64,000 bases of DNA, from assembly GCF_013415885.1 (NCBI RefSeq), contig NZ_CP058910.1, positions 1,674,001 to 1,738,000 on the forward strand. Reading direction: 5' to 3'. The stretch is from Halosimplex rubrum (GTDB lineage: Archaea; Halobacteriota; Halobacteria; Halobacteriales; Haloarculaceae). Every line of letters starts with the position of its first letter. Positions within the stretch are counted from its first letter, which is position 1. This document shows positions 49,374 through 59,374 of the stretch, piece after piece. The notes under the pieces were generated by a model. That model was given only the letters and a program-made list of their open reading frames with translations. It was not told the origin of the DNA and made no database searches. Made by a program: the position numbers and the translations under genes.

Positions 49374-50480
49374 ATGCGACGCCTCCTCCGGGTCGTCCTC
49401 GGGTTCGCGCTGGCCCTGCTCGCGGTGGGTGGCTTCCTGTGGATCGTCGGCCCGCGGCAGGTCCTCGCCGAACTGGCCGGCGTCGAGCCGGTCACCTACG
49501 CGGCCGGCTTTCTCGCCGTCGTCGCCGCCTTCTACTGCTGGAGCGAGGCGCTGCGGCGCCTGCTCGCGGGCGTCGACGGCGACGCTGGTGGTGAGGTCGG
49601 CGGTCCCCGCTACCGCGCGGCGTTCATGAGCGGCGAGTTCGCGAAACAGGTGGTCCCGATGGGCCACTCCGGCGGGCCCGTCTTCGTCTCCTACGCGGTC
49701 AGCCGCGAGACCGACGCCCCCTACGAGGCGGCGCTCGCGGCGGCGACGGTCGTCGAACTCGTCAACATCGGAGCGTCGATGGCCCTCGCCGGCGCCGGGC
49801 TCGGTATCGTTCTGCTCACGAGCGACGGACCGATCACGCCGCTGTTCGCGGCGCTGCTCGTCGGCTTCGCGGTCGCCGTCGTCGCGCTCGGCGGGGCGGC
49901 GCTGCTGGTCTACTCCCGCCGGGCGCTCGTCGAGCGGCTGGTCCTCCGGGCCGCCGGCGTCGGCCGGGCGACCGTCGGGCGGTTCTCCGCTCGCGCGCGA
50001 GACGCGCTGGAACCCGGTCGGGTCGCGGCGACGTTCGGGACGTACTACGCGGCGTTCGACCGGGCGCTGGCCGACCGGACGCAGGTGCGTCGCGCCGCGG
50101 TCTTCTCGATTCTGGGCTGGGCGCTGTTTCTCGCGCCGATGTACACGAGCTTCCGGGCGATCGGCGAACCGGTGCCCTACGCCCTCGTCTGCTTCGTCGT
50201 CCCCGTGCTGAGCCTGGTGAACGTCGTGCCGTTGCCCGGCGGCCTGGGCGGCTTCGAGGTGGCGCTGGCCGCCGTCGTCGTCGCGCTGGTCGGGCTGGAA
50301 CTGCCCGCGGCGACGGCCGGCGTCTTCCTCTATCGACTGTCGAACTACTGGTTCGTCGTCCTGCTCGGCGGGCTCGCCACGGCCTGGGTCTCGGCGCGAG
50401 TGGCCGACGCGCCCGGCCCGCTCGCGCCGACCTCGGAACCCGACGGATCGTCCGCGGAGTCGACGGCCGATAGCAAGTGA
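49374..50480 (+). CDS. Flippase-like membrane protein, tandem copy 1
   Basis: A 368-residue protein of the UPF0104/LPG-synthase-TM group. Eight hydrophobic helices carry the family motifs YRAAFMSGEFAKQVVPMGHSGG and LVNVVPLPGGLGGFEVALA. It shares obvious identity from end to end with the product at 51070, and the two are separated by a hairpin repeat block. The family is linked to polyprenyl-glycan or lipid transfer. Another copy is at 15534. The tail is Ser/Asp-rich. Confidence 0.85.
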   Translation: MRRLLRVVLGFALALLAVGGFLWIVGPRQVLAELAGVEPVTYAAGFLAVVAAFYCWSEALRRLLAGVDGDAGGEVGGPRYRAAFMSGEFAKQVVPMGHSGGPVFVSYAVSRETDAPYEAALAAATVVELVNIGASMALAGAGLGIVLLTSDGPITPLFAALLVGFAVAVVALGGAALLVYSRRALVERLVLRAAGVGRATVGRFSARARDALEPGRVAATFGTYYAAFDRALADRTQVRRAAVFSILGWALFLAPMYTSFRAIGEPVPYALVCFVVPVLSLVNVVPLPGGLGGFEVALAAVVVALVGLELPAATAGVFLYRLSNYWFVVLLGGLATAWVSARVADAPGPLAPTSEPDGSSAESTADSK

Positions 50481-51010
50481 AGTCGCTGCTCGATCCGTGT
50501 TGCTCGTCGATCGGTTGTTTCCGCTGGGATCGGCTCGGACGGAAGTCCTACGAGAGCGGCCGCACTCGTCGATGAGCGATGAAAGCCCTCGCCGCGCTCG
50601 CGGTCGGCTCCGCCGACCGCCGCAGGCCGTGGCGGCTTCTTGGCGCGGCTTCGCCGCGCCAACGGTCCGAGGGAGCGAAGCTCCCTCGCTATCGCCGCCA
50701 CGCGCACCTCGCCCGTTCAGTCCGCCGGGAGAGCGAGCTCTCCCGAGCCCTGACTCGCTTCGCTCGTCAGGACACCAGGGGCCGCAACCGCCCCGCACAG
50801 TAACCGCCCCGCACAGCACCGCAGACGGCCACGAGCCTCCCCAGCCGATTCGCTCGTTCGCTGCGCTCACTCGCTCATCCACCGTCGGAGCAAGCTCCGA
50901 CGAGCCTTCTCTCACGAGTTCGAGAAGACCTCGCGCGGCTACGTCGCGGCACGGAGGCCGCGACAGCGCGCGCCAACCGCACCACACCCGCTCACAACAG
51001 CACTTGCACT
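50481..51010 (+). repeat. Hairpin-rich dispersed repeat block between the flippase genes
   Basis: The second member of the family also seen at 38146. Perfect hairpins end in GC around 2-3 base loops: CGGTCGGC-TCC-GCCGACCG (50601-50619), GGCGCGGC-TTC-GCCGCGCC (50642-50660), GAGGGAGC-GAA-GCTCCCTC (50669-50687) and GGGAGAGC-GA-GCTCTCCC (50727-50744). The 79 bases at 50828-50906 are the reverse of 38378-38456 at about 90% identity. Orientation relative to 38146 is opposite. Confidence 0.75.
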
Positions 51011-51069
51011 GAACGGACCCATCGCGAGCGTCGGACGATTTTTACCGGCCGGCCGCGTTCGTCGTCAGT

Positions 51070-52134
51070 ATGTCACGTCGCGTTCGGCTGGTCGCGGGGT
51101 TCACGCTCGCGTTCCTGGCCGTCGGCGGGCTCCTCTGGGCGGTCGGACCCGAGGCCGTGCTGGCGGAACTGGTGTCGGCGGATCTCGCGGTGCTGTCGGT
51201 CGGCTTCCTCGCGGTGGTCGCCGCGCTCGGCGTCTGGAGCGAGGCGGTGCGGCGCCTGCTGGCGAGCACCGGCCACACCGTCCGGGGCCGGCGCTACCGC
51301 TCGGCGTACCTGAGCGGCGAGTTCCTCAAGCAGGTGCTACCGATGGGGCAGAGCGGCGGGCCGGTGCTGATGTCCTACACGGTCAGCCGCGAGACCGCGG
51401 CGCCCTACGAGTCGACGCTGGCCGCGGCGTCGGTGTTCGCCTTCCTCAACGTCGTCGCGTCGCTCGTGCTCGCCGTCGTCGGCCTGGCGCTCCTGGTCGC
51501 CACCCAGCGGGGCCCGTCCGGGACGCTGCTGCGCAACGTCCTCGTTGCGATGGTCGCCGTGACCGTCGTCGTCCTCGCGCTCACCTATCTCGCCGTGTAC
51601 CGACGGGAGGTCCTCGAAGGGATCGCGCTCCGGGTCGCCGCCGGCCTCCGCCGGACGGTGGGACGCGTCTCCCCGCGGGCCGACGCGGCGCTGGCGCCCG
51701 AGCGCGTCGCGGACGCGGCCGCGCGGTTCGGCGGATCGATCGGCGACCTGGCGGGCGACCGCCGGCGGATCGGAACGACCGTCGCGCTGGCGGTCACCGG
51801 TTGGCTCTGCTTCCTGCTGCCGCTGTACACGAGCTTCCTCGCGATCGGCGAGCCGGTCCCATACGCGCTCGTCGTCTTCGTCGTTCCGGTCGTCACGCTG
51901 CTGAACGTCGTGCCGCTGCCCGGCGGCCTGGGCGGGTTCGAGGTGGCGCTGGCGGGCGTGACCGCCGCGCTCGCCCCGGTCGGCCTGCCGACGGCGACCG
52001 CCGCCGTCTTCCTGTTCCGGCTGTCGAACTACTGGTTTATCGTCCTGCTGGGCGGGCTGGCCGCCGCGTCGCTGTCGGTCCGAGTGAGCGACCCGCCGCC
52101 GGTGGTTCCGCTGGAGGACGACGAGGGGGTCTGA
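51070..52134 (+). CDS. Flippase-like membrane protein, tandem copy 2
   Basis: A 354-residue paralog of the upstream gene with the same helices and motifs (YRSAYLSGEFLKQVLPMGQSGG; LLNVVPLPGGLGGFEVAL). A TATA-like TTTTTA (about 51039-51046) lies about 27 bases before the ATG, so it has its own leaderless promoter. The pair looks like a tandem duplication. Its substrate is unknown; lipid-linked sugars are plausible. Confidence 0.85.
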   Translation: MSRRVRLVAGFTLAFLAVGGLLWAVGPEAVLAELVSADLAVLSVGFLAVVAALGVWSEAVRRLLASTGHTVRGRRYRSAYLSGEFLKQVLPMGQSGGPVLMSYTVSRETAAPYESTLAAASVFAFLNVVASLVLAVVGLALLVATQRGPSGTLLRNVLVAMVAVTVVVLALTYLAVYRREVLEGIALRVAAGLRRTVGRVSPRADAALAPERVADAAARFGGSIGDLAGDRRRIGTTVALAVTGWLCFLLPLYTSFLAIGEPVPYALVVFVVPVVTLLNVVPLPGGLGGFEVALAGVTAALAPVGLPTATAAVFLFRLSNYWFIVLLGGLAAASLSVRVSDPPPVVPLEDDEGV

Positions 52135-52171
52135 CCGCTCTCGCTCTCGGGCTACGTGTCACCGGACACGC

Positions 52172-52753
52172 TCACGTACCGCCGGGTCCGTCCGCGTCGT
52201 CGCTCCCGCCTGTCTCGAACCGCTCGGCGGCGGACCGGAAGCCGAGTTCGGACCGTTCCCGGGAGCGACGCCCCTCGCGCTCGGCGATGGCCTCGGGATC
52301 GGGGTTGGCGTCGTCGTCGACGCTCGCCCACGAGTCGTGGACCTTCGCGTGACACCACCGACAGAGGAAGACCGTTATCTCGTGGCTCGGTTCCTCGTCG
52401 TCGGACCCGCTCGCGTACGAGAGGTGGTGCTCCTCCAGGAGCGGCCGCTCGTCGTCGTGGGCCATCCGGCGCTCTTCGAGCCCGCAGCGCTCGCACGCCC
52501 GGTCGCGGTTGCGACACCGGAAGTGCGGGCAGTCGGCCCACTCCCAGGGACCGGTCAGTCCCTCCTCGTCGAACTCGCCCACGACCGGACACCGGAAGTC
52601 CTCGCGACTGCGCGCGTCGGCGAACTCGGGGTCGCGCTCGCCCCGCTCGACGGCGAACCGACAGCGACCCTCGTCGGTGCAGTGGTCGCAGCGGTCGACG
52701 TGGGCGTACGGGTCCTCTACCCCCACCGACGTGCCGGCGGGCGTCTTCTCCAT
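52172..52753 (-). CDS. HNH-like zinc-binding protein (DUF7097-like)
   Basis: A 193-residue protein from the ATG at 52753. The N-terminal Cys-rich part (CDHCTDEGRC; CPHFRCRNRDRACERC) precedes an HNH-type arrangement: CERCGLEERR, LEEHHLSYA, then CRWCHAKVH, giving CxxC, His-His and CxxCH. This suits an HNH nuclease-like fold that binds zinc and DNA. I believe it matches the haloarchaeal DUF7097 family. The longer frame upstream adds an unlikely leader that crosses the next gene's promoter. Confidence 0.75.
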   Translation of the reverse strand: MEKTPAGTSVGVEDPYAHVDRCDHCTDEGRCRFAVERGERDPEFADARSREDFRCPVVGEFDEEGLTGPWEWADCPHFRCRNRDRACERCGLEERRMAHDDERPLLEEHHLSYASGSDDEEPSHEITVFLCRWCHAKVHDSWASVDDDANPDPEAIAEREGRRSRERSELGFRSAAERFETGGSDDADGPGGT

Positions 52754-52880
52754 GTCCGGCCGGTGGGCGCCGAGGGGTTTGAACCTCCCGCTCGCCCGGG
52801 GCCCGACCGCCAACCGGTCAGTTCTCAAATAATGAAATACGCGTCCAGCATTTATCACGCACGTGTTCGAGTCGACCCGT

Positions 52881-54611
52881 ATGGACGTTCGCCCCGTTCG
52901 GTGGTACAAGCGGTTCATACGACGGTGGATGACGACGATGGGGATCGACCGGTCGGTCGAGCGGACGGTCGTCGCGGCGGCCGGGATTCAGTTTCTGATA
53001 TCTGTCGCTCAGGCGGTCGTCCCGTTCGTGACGACGGGCGCCGCGCGGGTCGCGCTCGCTGCGGTCCTGTTCGTGGGGGCGGCGCTGGCGCTCGCGAACA
53101 CGGTCTGGATCACGCGTGAAGACGTGGTCGTCCCCGTCCGGCGGCTGGAGGCGGCGGCCGACCGGATCGCAGACGGGGAGGTGGACGTGGCCGTGCCGGC
53201 CAGCGACGACCCTTCGGAGGTCGGGAGCCTGACCCGGTCGTTCGCGGCGATGAGCTCGCACATCGAACTCGTGGCGGCGCAGGCGGACGCGCTGGCCGAC
53301 CAGGAGTTCGACGCGCCCGTCCTCGACGAACGGGTGCCCGGCGCCTTCGGCGAGTCGCTGGCCCGGATGGCCGAGAATCTCCGCGAGTACACCGACGAGT
53401 TGGAGACGATGACCGCGGACCTGGAACGGCGCTCCGAGCGGCTGGAGTCGCTCGTCGCGGCGTTCGGCGACGCGACCGACCGCGCCGCGGACGGGGACCT
53501 GACCGCGCGGCTCGACCCCGACGATGTCGCGGGCGACGACGACCAGTTCCGGGAGATCTGCGAGAACTACAACCGACTCGTCGGGACGCTCGGCGCGACG
53601 GTCGGCGACGTGCGCGCGTTCGCCGACGACGTGTCGGCGGCCAGCGACGACGTGGCCGCGAGCATGGACGAACTCGACCGGACGAGCGACGAGGTGGCCG
53701 AGTCGATCCAGGGGATCTCCGAGGGCGCGACCCGCCAGAGCGAGCAGGTCCGGTCGGTCGCCGAGCGGTTGAACGACCTCTCGGCGACCGTCCAGCAGAT
53801 CGCCGCCTCCGCCGACGAGGTGGCCGACACCGCGGGGACCGCCGCCGAGCGCGGCCGCTCCGGGCGCGACACCGCGACCGAGGCCATCGACGCGCTCGAC
53901 GATCTGGAGGGGCGGATGGAGCGGACCGCCGACGCCGTCGAGGGGTTGGCCGACCGCATGACCGAGGTCGACGAAATCGTCTCCTTTATCGACGGCATCG
54001 CCGAGGAGACGAACATGCTGGCGCTGAACGCGAGCATCGAGGCCGCCCGCGCCGGCGGCGACGGAGGCGGTGGCGGCGCGGGCGACGGCTTCGCGGTCGT
54101 CGCCGACGAGGTCAAGGGGCTGGCCGAGGAGACCCGCGACGCCGCCGAGGAGGTGGGCGACCTCGTCGGCGAACTCCAGCGCGAATCCGCCGAGGCGGCC
54201 GCGACGGTCAGGGAGATGCACGACCAGGTCGGCGACAGCGTCGCCACGATAGAGGGGGCGCTGGGCGATTTCGAGGACATCGTCGCCGACGTGGGGGACC
54301 TCGACGAGAGCGTCCGCGAGATCAGCGCGGCGACCGACGAGCAGGCGGAGACGACCCAGGACGTGGTCGCCGTCGTCGACGAGGTGGCGAGTATCAGCGA
54401 GGACACCCGCGACGAGGCCGAATCGGTCGCCGCGGCGGCCGAGCAACAGACCGCCTCGGTCTCGACGGTCTCGGCGGACGTGCGGTCGGTCGCCGACCGC
54501 GCGGACGACCTGCTGACCGCGCTCGATCGTTTCGACCTGCCCGACGGCGCGGGCGACGGGGCCGCGACGCTCGCGACCGGTCGCGCCTCGGCCGCGCCGA
54601 CCGACGATTGA
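52881..54611 (+). CDS. Methyl-accepting chemotaxis-type transducer
   Basis: A 576-residue protein. Two hydrophobic helices (about 33-55 and 56-80) are followed by HAMP-like segments ([21 protein letters not shown] and a second near residues 195-215). A long cytoplasmic coiled coil ends in the signalling hairpin [20 protein letters not shown]. The hairpin tip then contains about six extra Gly-rich residues ([10 protein letters not shown]) before [16 protein letters not shown]; bacterial and archaeal relatives have a much shorter link. With no extracellular ligand domain it would sense a membrane or cytoplasmic cue and signal to CheA. No che genes are nearby. Confidence 0.88.
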   Translation: MDVRPVRWYKRFIRRWMTTMGIDRSVERTVVAAAGIQFLISVAQAVVPFVTTGAARVALAAVLFVGAALALANTVWITREDVVVPVRRLEAAADRIADGEVDVAVPASDDPSEVGSLTRSFAAMSSHIELVAAQADALADQEFDAPVLDERVPGAFGESLARMAENLREYTDELETMTADLERRSERLESLVAAFGDATDRAADGDLTARLDPDDVAGDDDQFREICENYNRLVGTLGATVGDVRAFADDVSAASDDVAASMDELDRTSDEVAESIQGISEGATRQSEQVRSVAERLNDLSATVQQIAASADEVADTAGTAAERGRSGRDTATEAIDALDDLEGRMERTADAVEGLADRMTEVDEIVSFIDGIAEETNMLALNASIEAARAGGDGGGGGAGDGFAVVADEVKGLAEETRDAAEEVGDLVGELQRESAEAAATVREMHDQVGDSVATIEGALGDFEDIVADVGDLDESVREISAATDEQAETTQDVVAVVDEVASISEDTRDEAESVAAAAEQQTASVSTVSADVRSVADRADDLLTALDRFDLPDGAGDGAATLATGRASAAPTDD

Positions 54612-54649
54612 GGGCAACGGTTTTGTCCCGCTCTCTCCAGGGTGTAGCC

Positions 54650-55006
54650 ATGCGCCTCGTCCACGAGTCGGCCGACGGCGACACGCGGACCCTCGCGACG
54701 GACGTGGAGCGAGCCGACTCGCTGCTACAGAAGATCAAGGGGCTGATGGGCAAGTCCTCGCTGCCCGACGGGTACGCGCTCGTGTTCGACTTCGGGCGGA
54801 CGAGCTATCGCGACGTACACATGCTGTTCGTCCGCACGCCGCTGGACGTGGTCTGGTTGCTCGACGACGAGGTCGTCCAGGTGAAGACCCTGGAACCCTG
54901 GCGTGGTACCGGCGTCGCCAAGGCCGACTGCTTCGTCGAACTGCCCGGCGGCGCCGCCGACGGCGTCGAAGTCGGCGACCGGGTGTACCTCGACGGCGAC
55001 GAGTGA
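54650..55006 (+). CDS. DUF192-family protein
   Basis: A 118-residue protein whose core LLQKIKGLMGKSSLPDGYALVFDF and DVHMLFVRTPLDVVWLLDDEVVQVKTLEPWRG is a complete DUF192 domain. The family forms a small beta-barrel; its role is unknown. The start at 54650 (MRLVHES) follows the transducer gene by 38 bases, and the two may share a transcript. Confidence 0.9.
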   Translation: MRLVHESADGDTRTLATDVERADSLLQKIKGLMGKSSLPDGYALVFDFGRTSYRDVHMLFVRTPLDVVWLLDDEVVQVKTLEPWRGTGVAKADCFVELPGGAADGVEVGDRVYLDGDE

Positions 55007-55057
55007 GCGAGCGTCGGTGAAAACCGAGAACGGAGTCGACGGCGTCGAACCCGACGG

Positions 55058-55065
55058 TTTAATTA
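55058..55065 (+). promoter_or_regulatory. TATA-like box for the leader ORF and LeuA-type gene
   Basis: TTTAATTA stands out in GC-rich sequence. It lies about 31 bases before the ATG at 55093 and about 100 bases before the synthase start, so the transcript would begin near the leader ORF. Confidence 0.55.
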
Positions 55066-55092
55066 GGGCGGCTCGCTTCACCTCGGAGTACG

Positions 55093-55162
55093 ATGTCGGA
55101 CTATACCGACACGGAGGATAGAGGAAGTCGCCTCACGGCGGCTGGCCGAGAAATTCTCCGTC

Positions 55163-55170
<8 letters not shown>
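55093..55170 (+). CDS. Possible 25-residue leader ORF overlapping the synthase start
   Basis: Reading from the ATG at 55093: MSDYTDTED, then RGSRLTAAGREILRHV, stop at 55168-55170. It overlaps the synthase ATG (55163) in another frame, and the promoter position would make this the first start on a leaderless transcript. Only two Leu codons occur, so it is not a Leu-rich attenuation peptide, but translational coupling is possible. Confidence 0.4.
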
Positions 55171-56728
<1,558 letters not shown>

Positions 56729-56755
56729 CCGCGGCGCGGTGACTTTTCGCCCCGC

Positions 56756-56959
56756 TCACGCCGACAGCCGGGCGGAGGCTTGGACGGCGCCAAAGAGTAC
56801 GGCCAGCGCGCCGGTCTCGACGAGCATCGGCGGGTCCCCCTCGAGTATCGTCCGCAAGACCAGCGCCAGCACGCCGAACAGCGTCGCCAGCAGCAGGTTG
56901 TACTTCGCCGGCACGACCCGGGTCTCCCGGTCGAGTTCGACGAGACCGTCTGATCCCAC
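56756..56959 (-). CDS. Small two-helix membrane protein
   Basis: A 67-residue protein with a charged N-terminus (MGSDGLVELDRETRVV) and two helices (about 22-38 and 47-62). No family named. It is convergent to the synthase gene. Confidence 0.6.
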   Translation of the reverse strand: MGSDGLVELDRETRVVPAKYNLLLATLFGVLALVLRTILEGDPPMLVETGALAVLFGAVQASARLSA

Positions 56960-56990
56960 ACCCCGTTCGGAGTTCGAGACGGGAACCCCC

Positions 56991-57527
56991 TCAGAACGGG
57001 TCGTCGTCGCCGAAGCCGGGATCGTCGTCCTCGTCGTCGAACTCGAAGCTCTCCTCGCCGAGGTCGTGTTCGCGGCGGGCTTCCTCCTCGTCGACGAAGC
57101 CGAGTTCGTCGGGGTCGCGGCCGGCCTCGTCGATCACCTCGTCGGAGACGATGATGGGACAGTCGACGCGCAGGGCGAGCGCGATGCCGTCGCTGGGCCG
57201 GGCGTCGAAGACCATCTCCGAGCGCCCCTCGTCGCCGTACTGCTCGGTGTCGATCTTCGCGTAGAACGTGCCGTCGGCCAGATCGTCGATGCGGATGCGG
57301 TCGATGGCGGCGCCGAACTCGGCGACCATGTCGACGAACAGGTCGTGGGTGAGCGGGCGCTCGAAGGGCGTCCCGTCGAGGGCGTGTTGCATCGACTGGG
57401 CCTGGTCGGCGCTGACGAAGATGGGGACCAGTTCCTCGCGGACCCGCAGCAGCACGACCGGGTGGCCCGGGCCGTCGTCGCCGACGCCCACGCCGACGCC
57501 CTCGACCGTGGCCTCGTGAGTTGCCAT
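56991..57527 (-). CDS. Bifunctional nuclease (DUF151)
   Basis: A 178-residue protein from the ATG at 57527. The DUF151 core has HPVVLLRVREELVPIFVS, FDARPSDGIALALRVDCPI and the acidic dimerisation region, as in the Thermotoga TM0160 and plant BFN families. Its tail of about 40 residues is a run of Asp/Glu (FEFDDEDDDPGFGDDD). Relatives cut DNA and RNA non-specifically. A TATA-like box lies about 27 bases upstream (57552-57557). Confidence 0.88.
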   Translation of the reverse strand: MATHEATVEGVGVGVGDDGPGHPVVLLRVREELVPIFVSADQAQSMQHALDGTPFERPLTHDLFVDMVAEFGAAIDRIRIDDLADGTFYAKIDTEQYGDEGRSEMVFDARPSDGIALALRVDCPIIVSDEVIDEAGRDPDELGFVDEEEARREHDLGEESFEFDDEDDDPGFGDDDPF

Positions 57528-57570
57528 GTTACCGCGTTGGGGCGCGACCGTCAAAAAGGACCGTGCGCGA

Positions 57571-57626
57571 CCATCTTTTTGGCGGAGGGGTGGGCAAACT
57601 GCACCCGCCCTCCGCGAAAAAGATGG
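57571..57626. promoter_or_regulatory. Long imperfect hairpin between two divergent genes
   Basis: CCATCTTTTT (57571-57580) pairs with AAAAAGATGG (57617-57626), and GCGGAGGG (57582-57589) with CCCTCCGC (57608-57615), with one mismatched pair between and an 18-base loop. The gap lies between the divergent starts at 57527 and 57748, so it is not a terminator of either gene. Confidence 0.6.
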
Positions 57627-57674
57627 GTGAAAACGCCCTCCTCCGCGGGGGTTCGGTCCGCTCTGACGGAAGGA

Positions 57675-57695
57675 CCGCGCGCCGCAGGCGCGCGG
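57675..57695 (+). repeat. 9-bp GC hairpin with GCA loop
   Basis: CCGCGCGCC and GGCGCGCGG flank GCA, a strong structure 52 bases before the amphi-Trp start. It resembles the hairpin units of the repeat blocks and may be a small relative or part of the leader region. Confidence 0.5.
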
Positions 57696-57747
57696 ATGCT
57701 CAGTGCAGCCTCTGGACTTATCGGTGCAGGTGACGTAGTGTCTCTGT

Positions 57748-58035
57748 ATGCCTGAAAAAGTCCTGTTCAAATCCGAGACCGATCAGACCCGAGAAGAGAT
57801 CGCGTCGTATCTTCGTAGTGTCGCTGATAAACTCGACCGAGGAGAAGCGGTCACGCTGAAATCCGGTTCCGAATCGGTGACGATGGAGCCGCCAGCCCGC
57901 CCGACGTTTGAGGTCAAAGCCGAACGCGAGGGACCGACGGACGGGTCCGGCGAACTGAGCATCGAGTTCGAACTCGAATGGGACGAGAACGCCGGTGGGG
58001 ATGGCGGTGGCAGCGGCCAATTAGAGATCGAGTGA
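57748..58035 (+). CDS. Amphi-Trp domain protein
   Basis: A 95-residue protein with the pattern KVLFKSETDQTREEIASYLRSVADKL, then a glutamate-rich strand ending in FELEWDENA, as in haloarchaeal amphi-Trp proteins named for an amphipathic tryptophan-bearing strand. The Gly-rich tail (GGDGGGSGQLEIE) is typical. Role unknown. A TATA-like CTTATC at 57717-57722 precedes the start by about 28 bases. Confidence 0.8.
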   Translation: MPEKVLFKSETDQTREEIASYLRSVADKLDRGEAVTLKSGSESVTMEPPARPTFEVKAEREGPTDGSGELSIEFELEWDENAGGDGGGSGQLEIE

Positions 58036-58113
58036 CCGGTTCGCTCAACGAACTGAACACCGTCACACGGAGCGGAGGCGAACGCTGAAATGGGCCGGCG
58101 TCGTGGCCCCGGT

Positions 58114-58572
58114 ATGAGTCTCGTCGCCGACGAACTCGCCGGTGTGGTCGACCTCTTCGGGGGACTGACTCGGGCGGAACTGCGCCGCGCGCTCGAAGAG
58201 CTGGCGTACAAGCGCGGCGAGGAGCCCGACGCCGACGCCGTCGCCGCGGCCGTCGAGGCGGCCGTCGAGAGCTATCACCTCGTGCCCGTCGAGCGCGACG
58301 AGGTGACCCTGCTCGTCGCCGGGCCGACGGCCTTCCCGACGCTGCCCGAGCACGCGGAGGACCTCCCGCACATCATGGACGTGCAAGACCGGTCGGTCGA
58401 CCGCGAGACCGCCGCGGTCGCCGCCCGCGACCGCCTCGACGCCCAGGCGGTCGAGGTCGCCGAGGCCGGTGACGCCGACCGCGCCGACGAACTCGTCGAG
58501 GTCTGTTACGACCTCGAGACGTGGGCCGCCATCGACACCGCGGAACTGCGCGAGCGACTCGACGACGTGTGA
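58114..58572 (+). CDS. Uncharacterised haloarchaeal helical protein
   Basis: A 152-residue acidic protein beginning MSLVADELAGVVDLFGGL (ATG at 58114), with an almost all-helical pattern, a conserved region LTRAELRRALEELAYKRG and an internal VGPTAFPTLPEHAEDLP-like stretch (AGPTAFPTLPEHAEDLP). The reading from 58090 adds eight doubtful residues. I recall a Halobacteria family (DUF7109), but the function is unknown. It is 76 bases before the Nudix gene. Confidence 0.65.
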   Translation: MSLVADELAGVVDLFGGLTRAELRRALEELAYKRGEEPDADAVAAAVEAAVESYHLVPVERDEVTLLVAGPTAFPTLPEHAEDLPHIMDVQDRSVDRETAAVAARDRLDAQAVEVAEAGDADRADELVEVCYDLETWAAIDTAELRERLDDV

Positions 58573-58647
58573 GCCCCCGGCCCGACCGGCGACCGTTCCT
58601 TCGAGGGTAACCCGCCAGTTAAGACCACCCGCCCCGTTGCTCCGCGT

Positions 58648-59286
58648 ATGGACCTGTCGCGGGTGCGAGAGCGTGACCCGGTCGGCCTGCCGGCCGAGGG
58701 GTCGCGAGCCGACGGGAGCGACCGCCTCACCGGCGAGGAGCGCGAGGCGGCGGTCCTGGCGCCGGTCGTCACCCGCGACGGCGCCGACCACGTCCTGTTC
58801 ACCAAGCGCGCCGACCACCTCCCGGACCACCCCGGGCAGATGAGCTTCCCCGGCGGCGGCCGCGAACCCGAGGACGCGGACCTGCTCGCCACCGCGCTCC
58901 GGGAGGCCGACGAGGAGGTCGGGCTCCGGCCCGACGAGGCCGAGGTCGTCGGCCGGCTCGACGACATCCGGACGATCACCGACTACCTCGTCCGCCCGTT
59001 CGTCGCCCGCGTCGCCGACCGCGAGTACCTGCCCGGCGACGGGGAGGTCGCCGAGGTGGCCGTCCTCCCCGTCGCCGGACTCGTCGACCCCGACAACTAC
59101 GAGAGCGAGCGCCGCGACCACCCCCACTACGGCGAGATCCGACTGCACTTCTTCCGCGTCGACGGGTTCACCGTCTGGGGCGCCACAGCCAACATGCTCG
59201 TCCAGCTGCTGGAGTTGACCACCGACTGGGACCTCCCTCCGGAGCCCGACCGGACCGTCGACGCCGACGTCGACCTCCCCGGGTGA
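58648..59286 (+). CDS. CoA pyrophosphatase-like Nudix hydrolase
   Basis: A 212-residue protein. The Nudix box runs from GGREPEDADLLATALREADE to EVGL, with the catalytic Glu residues. The region LFTKRADHLPDHPGQMSFPGG matches the CoA-pyrophosphatase (NudL-like) motif upstream of the box. Its likely role is cleavage of CoA or related dinucleotides in housekeeping. It is followed by an MGMT-like gene after 88 bases. Confidence 0.88.
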   Translation: MDLSRVRERDPVGLPAEGSRADGSDRLTGEEREAAVLAPVVTRDGADHVLFTKRADHLPDHPGQMSFPGGGREPEDADLLATALREADEEVGLRPDEAEVVGRLDDIRTITDYLVRPFVARVADREYLPGDGEVAEVAVLPVAGLVDPDNYESERRDHPHYGEIRLHFFRVDGFTVWGATANMLVQLLELTTDWDLPPEPDRTVDADVDLPG

Positions 59287-59374
59287 CCGGGGTCGGACGG
59301 CTGGCCGGGCGACCCGGGACCGGCTGGCGCGCGCGGGACGAATCTTCAAGTTCCGACCGGACGGAGGTGGTGCT

